Below, one piece after another: positions 61,774-64,000 of a stretch of 64,000 nucleotides of DNA (its first letter is position 1; every line of letters starts with the position of its first letter). Position numbers and translations under genes: made by a program. The notes beneath the pieces are model-generated. The model saw only the letters and a program-made list of their open reading frames with translations, ran no database searches and had not been told where the DNA came from. Source of the stretch: UBA1783 sp033808805 (lineage in GTDB: Bacteria; Bacillota_I; Bacilli_A; Erysipelotrichales; Erysipelotrichaceae); NCBI GenBank assembly GCA_033808805.1, contig JAPXMY010000004.1:68282-132281 (forward strand), read 5' to 3'.

Positions 61774-62541
61774 ATTTGTTTTTATTGCTTTTTTTTAAAA
61801 AAAAGCAAGGAGTTAAACGGCATCAAAAATAGTACCACTAAAAGTAAACCTCTTCATTTATATGGAGATAATAATGGGATTTATGGAATGATTGGAACTG
61901 AAAAATATTTAGTCGCAAGCCCTGACTCAACCGTTAAGATACCTGCAGCAGTTATGGGAGAAAGAAATGAAGTTACCATAAATAATTGTAATGAATTTAT
62001 ATATGATTTGAGTATGACACCAAGCACTAGATTCAATGGTGGCTACTGTAATTGGTTTTCTTATTATACAAGTGGAATAGATAATTTATGTTGTGGGGTT
62101 CAAAGCCTCTGGAATATTTATATGAATATGGGTTGGAATGAGTTTGGTAGTTACGAAAGTTTGGGAGATGACATAAAAAGTGTAACCGGAAAACTTACTT
62201 ACACGACAATAGTAATGTCTACCATTTTAAATTATTTTTCAGCTAAGAACATTTATTCTAATCATAGTAGCAGTGGTTATATGTCATTATCTGCTGTACA
62301 AACGATGACACAATATAACCATAGATATGGCATGGCATTTAACCACGGCCCTAGTATTGGACACATAACTTCAATAATCGGTTATTATGCATCTACAAAT
62401 GGAAGTTATTATATTATGCATGATTCTCATGGAGGACCAGGAAACGGAAGAGTTTCTGTAGATTACACACTAAGAACATTTACTTCTTGTGGAGTTTCAT
62501 ATATTTGGAGCGATGGATACATTGCAAATATAAGAAGATAG
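61774..62541 (+). CDS. C39-like papain-fold peptidase-family protein, start uncertain
   Basis: The frame is open from 61774, but the first ATG is at 61888. The residues before it (GIKNSTTKSKPLHLYGDNNGIYG) look coding, and RBS AAGGAG (61807-61812) has no usable ATG/GTG/TTG near it in frame. The body contains DNLCCGVQSLWNIY (candidate nucleophile Cys), FNHGPSIGHITSIIGYY (candidate His) and YYIMHDSHGG, as in C39_2-type domains. A separate frame supplies MFYYIRFVFIAFF at 61757 and meets this one at a T8A8 run. Thus a signal peptide may be split off by a frameshift. Confidence 0.6.
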   Translation: MCFYCFFLKKSKELNGIKNSTTKSKPLHLYGDNNGIYGMIGTEKYLVASPDSTVKIPAAVMGERNEVTINNCNEFIYDLSMTPSTRFNGGYCNWFSYYTSGIDNLCCGVQSLWNIYMNMGWNEFGSYESLGDDIKSVTGKLTYTTIVMSTILNYFSAKNIYSNHSSSGYMSLSAVQTMTQYNHRYGMAFNHGPSIGHITSIIGYYASTNGSYYIMHDSHGGPGNGRVSVDYTLRTFTSCGVSYIWSDGYIANIRR

Positions 62542-62554
62542 GGGAAAATTAAAA

Positions 62555-63232
62555 ATGAAGAAAAAAAGAATAATATTATTGATTTTAGTAATGTTAAGTT
62601 GTTGTTTTGGTTGTTCTAAAACTCCTGAAGTATATTATCAAACACCTAAAGGAGAGTGGTTAGAGATATCTTCCAATCAAGCTAAAGAGCTGTTAGATGC
62701 ATTAAATAATCTTGAACTTGTAAAATATGAGGAATTAGAAGATACGAAAATATATGGTTCTTGGATGTATCGATTTAAAATAATAACAGAAGATGGTGAA
62801 ATAACATTACACACATCAGAATATGGTATCATACTTTATAATGATACTTATTATATCCAAAGCATGTTTGAAAAAATTTTTGATATATCAAGAAACATTT
62901 ATAAAGGTGTATATGATGAAGTTTATCAAGAAAAAGAGTATACTTGGTATTGCTTAGGTGATAAAAAATATAGTCACAATATCGAGGAATGGGAAAAATA
63001 TAATAGTGAAGAATTATTTGTCGATGGTAGTTGTAGGGTTAGTGAGATAGCAAGTTGGTATAAAGATACTGTTGATGAAGATAAGACAGTTGAAGAATTA
63101 TTTGTATCCAATTCAAAAACCGAACTTAACTCTGTAATAGAAATTGCAGGGAATTATAGCTATACCATTAAAAAAATATCAGACTATGAAAATGTGTATC
63201 TAATGAAGTGTAATGGACCAACATTGGAATAG
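62555..63232 (+). CDS. lipoprotein of unknown function
   Basis: This 225-residue lipoprotein has a short signal and lipobox CCFGC. The mature part contains many acidic and Tyr residues (YYQTPKGEWLEI, YKDTVDEDKTVEELF) and no recognised motif. It begins 13 bases after the C39-like gene with RBS AGGGGAA, so the two probably form an operon. Confidence 0.7.
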   Translation: MKKKRIILLILVMLSCCFGCSKTPEVYYQTPKGEWLEISSNQAKELLDALNNLELVKYEELEDTKIYGSWMYRFKIITEDGEITLHTSEYGIILYNDTYYIQSMFEKIFDISRNIYKGVYDEVYQEKEYTWYCLGDKKYSHNIEEWEKYNSEELFVDGSCRVSEIASWYKDTVDEDKTVEELFVSNSKTELNSVIEIAGNYSYTIKKISDYENVYLMKCNGPTLE

Positions 63233-63274
63233 AAACATTAAAATAAAGAAATCAATATAAAACAATTTTAAACT

Positions 63275-63350
63275 AAGAGGCTGTGAAAAGTGTGGATATG
63301 ATTTAATTTGAATAAATCATAGCTTACATGCATTACACCCTCTTTATTAT
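63275..63350 (+). terminator. possible terminator after the lipoprotein gene
   Basis: Imperfect outer arms AAGAGG..TGT / ACA..CCTCTT enclose a perfect ATGATTTA/TAAATCAT hairpin. T-rich sequence follows. Bases 63351-63466 show nothing recognisable. Confidence 0.35.
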
Positions 63351-63466
63351 TAATAGAACAATATGTTTTGGATTAAATACCAAAAATAACTACCAAAATA
63401 ATTGGGTTAAGTAAACTGCTTTTTTATGTAGGTTCTTTCTTGTTGCTTTAAAAATGACTTCATTTT

Positions 63467-63577
63467 CTAAAGGCGAGACATTGGTAGAATATAAATCTTC
63501 GCATTGGTTTTAATGACAGAATCATAATCAAAGTATTTACTTTGTTTTTCGTTCATACGTAATTTAACCTTTTTCAT
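63467..63577 (-). pseudogene. N-terminal remnant of an IS transposase
   Basis: On the minus strand a 36-residue ORF starts MKKVKLRMNEKQSKYFDYDSV, which recalls the N-terminus of integrase-type transposases (MKKVKLRMNEK...). The frame then breaks. Together with the repeated end motif at 63628-63671 it looks like the truncated end of an IS. The family assignment is from memory only. Confidence 0.4.
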
Positions 63578-63627
63578 TCTATGATAAACTCTTCCAAATT
63601 ATACAATGGTTATCACAGTATAATTGG

Positions 63628-63671
63628 GACATTTTCCCGTATTAATATTTAAGACATTATCACGTATTAAT
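63628..63671. repeat. tandem 19-bp repeats, probable IS terminal motifs
   Basis: GACATTTTCCCGTATTAAT (63628-63646) and GACATTATCACGTATTAAT (63653-63671) differ at three positions and are spaced 25 bases apart. Repeated transposase-binding motifs at an IS end would explain them. Confidence 0.6.
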
Positions 63672-63677
63672 CACAAG

Positions 63678-63704
63678 TAATGATAAAAAAGATAAATAAC
63701 ACTT
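63678..63704 (+). repeat. 27-bp direct repeat, copy 2, upstream of rRNA P1
   Basis: 26 of 27 positions match 61647-61673. Here it runs straight into the -35 of the first rRNA promoter and is A-rich, like an UP element. Confidence 0.75.
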
Positions 63705-63730
63705 GCATTATATTCATTTCGCGCTATTAT
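63703..63730 (+). promoter_or_regulatory. rRNA operon promoter P1
   Basis: TTGCAT and TATTAT are 16 bases apart. The sequence AGCGCCTT follows the -10 and recurs after P2. Confidence 0.6.
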
Positions 63731-63817
63731 AAATGAGCGCCTTAAATTGAGGCGGCAAAAAAGTAAATATATTCTTCAAAAGTGATTGAAAAAACATGAT
63801 GAAATTAAAAAATGATG

Positions 63818-63846
63818 TTGACAAGCTCAATCAAAATTGATAGAAT
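63818..63846 (+). promoter_or_regulatory. rRNA operon promoter P2
   Basis: A near-consensus TTGACA and TAGAAT 17 bases apart, about 140 bases before the 16S gene. Confidence 0.85.
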
Positions 63847-63876
63847 AATAAAGCGCCTTGAAAAGAGTGCGCGAAT

Positions 63877-63889
63877 CGTTCTTTGAGAA
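63877..63889 (+). promoter_or_regulatory. boxA-like antitermination site in the rRNA leader
   Basis: CGTTCTTTGAGAA resembles the boxA sequence found in Firmicutes rRNA leaders. Confidence 0.6.
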
Positions 63890-63980
63890 ACAGACAGAAA
63901 CAACGTCAATAAAAAAGAGTAATTAATATAATTACGGATAGCACGCAAGTGTAGAAAGAAAAAAATAAAAAAAGAGTTAA

Positions 63981-64000
63981 TATCAAACGGAGAGTTTGAT
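63981..64000 (+). rRNA. 16S ribosomal RNA, first bases only
   Basis: The window ends in GGAGAGTTTGAT, the conserved 5' end of 16S rRNA. The exact mature end is estimated. Confidence 0.88.

Overview
The window comes from a low-GC Gram-positive bacterium using the standard code (TGA is a real stop, Trp is TGG). Gene content and the RNA polymerase sequence suggest a gut-type Erysipelotrichia relative. Pointers are the sigH-rpmG-secE-nusG run, an ECF transporter core next to truA, CDP-ribitol (teichoic acid) genes, no outer-membrane genes, and an Asn at the rifampicin-site His of RpoB, as in Mollicutes. No phage, CRISPR array or complete insertion sequence was seen.

Layout. 1-6.4 kb: a surface-protein operon with a SipW-type signal peptidase (5' end outside the window), three short exported proteins of the SipW-substrate type, a VPHTG-anchored protein and a 1000-residue von Willebrand A protein with a tyrosine-rich insertion. 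6.4-9.8 kb: ecfA1-ecfA2-ecfT-truA and tRNA-Leu. 9.9-19.2 kb: lipoproteins, a ferritin-like DUF2202 protein, a very acidic protein that looks split by an in-frame stop, acylphosphatase, a tRNA-Ile/tRNA-Ala pair, a nucleoside kinase, a cupin glucose-6-phosphate isomerase and a UDP-sugar 4,6-dehydratase. 19.2-25.8 kb: a GntR/UTRA repressor facing an alpha-glucoside PTS operon (EIICB, GH4 6-phospho-alpha-glucosidase, EIIA) in which both PTS genes carry one-base homopolymer frameshifts. 25.9-30.2 kb: an M24-like protein that has lost metal ligands, an M20 amidohydrolase and a YhfT-family membrane protein behind a long leader. 30.3-40.3 kb: a stand-alone riboflavin kinase, LURP-one, DUF2500 and DUF885 proteins, an aconitase-X plus enoate-reductase operon, a PfkB kinase, YhhN and DJ-1 proteins.

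40.4-59.7 kb is core information processing: cysS-mrnC-rlmB-sigH-rpmG-secE-nusG, a four-gene insert (rlmA, lipoprotein, HAD phosphatase, DUF1846), then rplK-rplA, an L10 leader with rplJ-rplL, an RsmC-like methyltransferase, and rpoB-rpoC. 59.8-61.6 kb holds tarI-tarJ. 61.6-64 kb holds a C39-like papain-fold protein with an unclear start, a lipoprotein, the end of a decayed insertion sequence, and tandem rRNA promoters leading into the first bases of a 16S gene.

The least ordinary pieces are the surface-fibre-like operon, the interrupted acidic membrane protein, the doubly frameshifted PTS operon, the large insertion in RpoB, the AcnX/enoate-reductase operon and the IS-scarred rRNA promoter region. 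All calls are by eye from sequence motifs; no database search was run.
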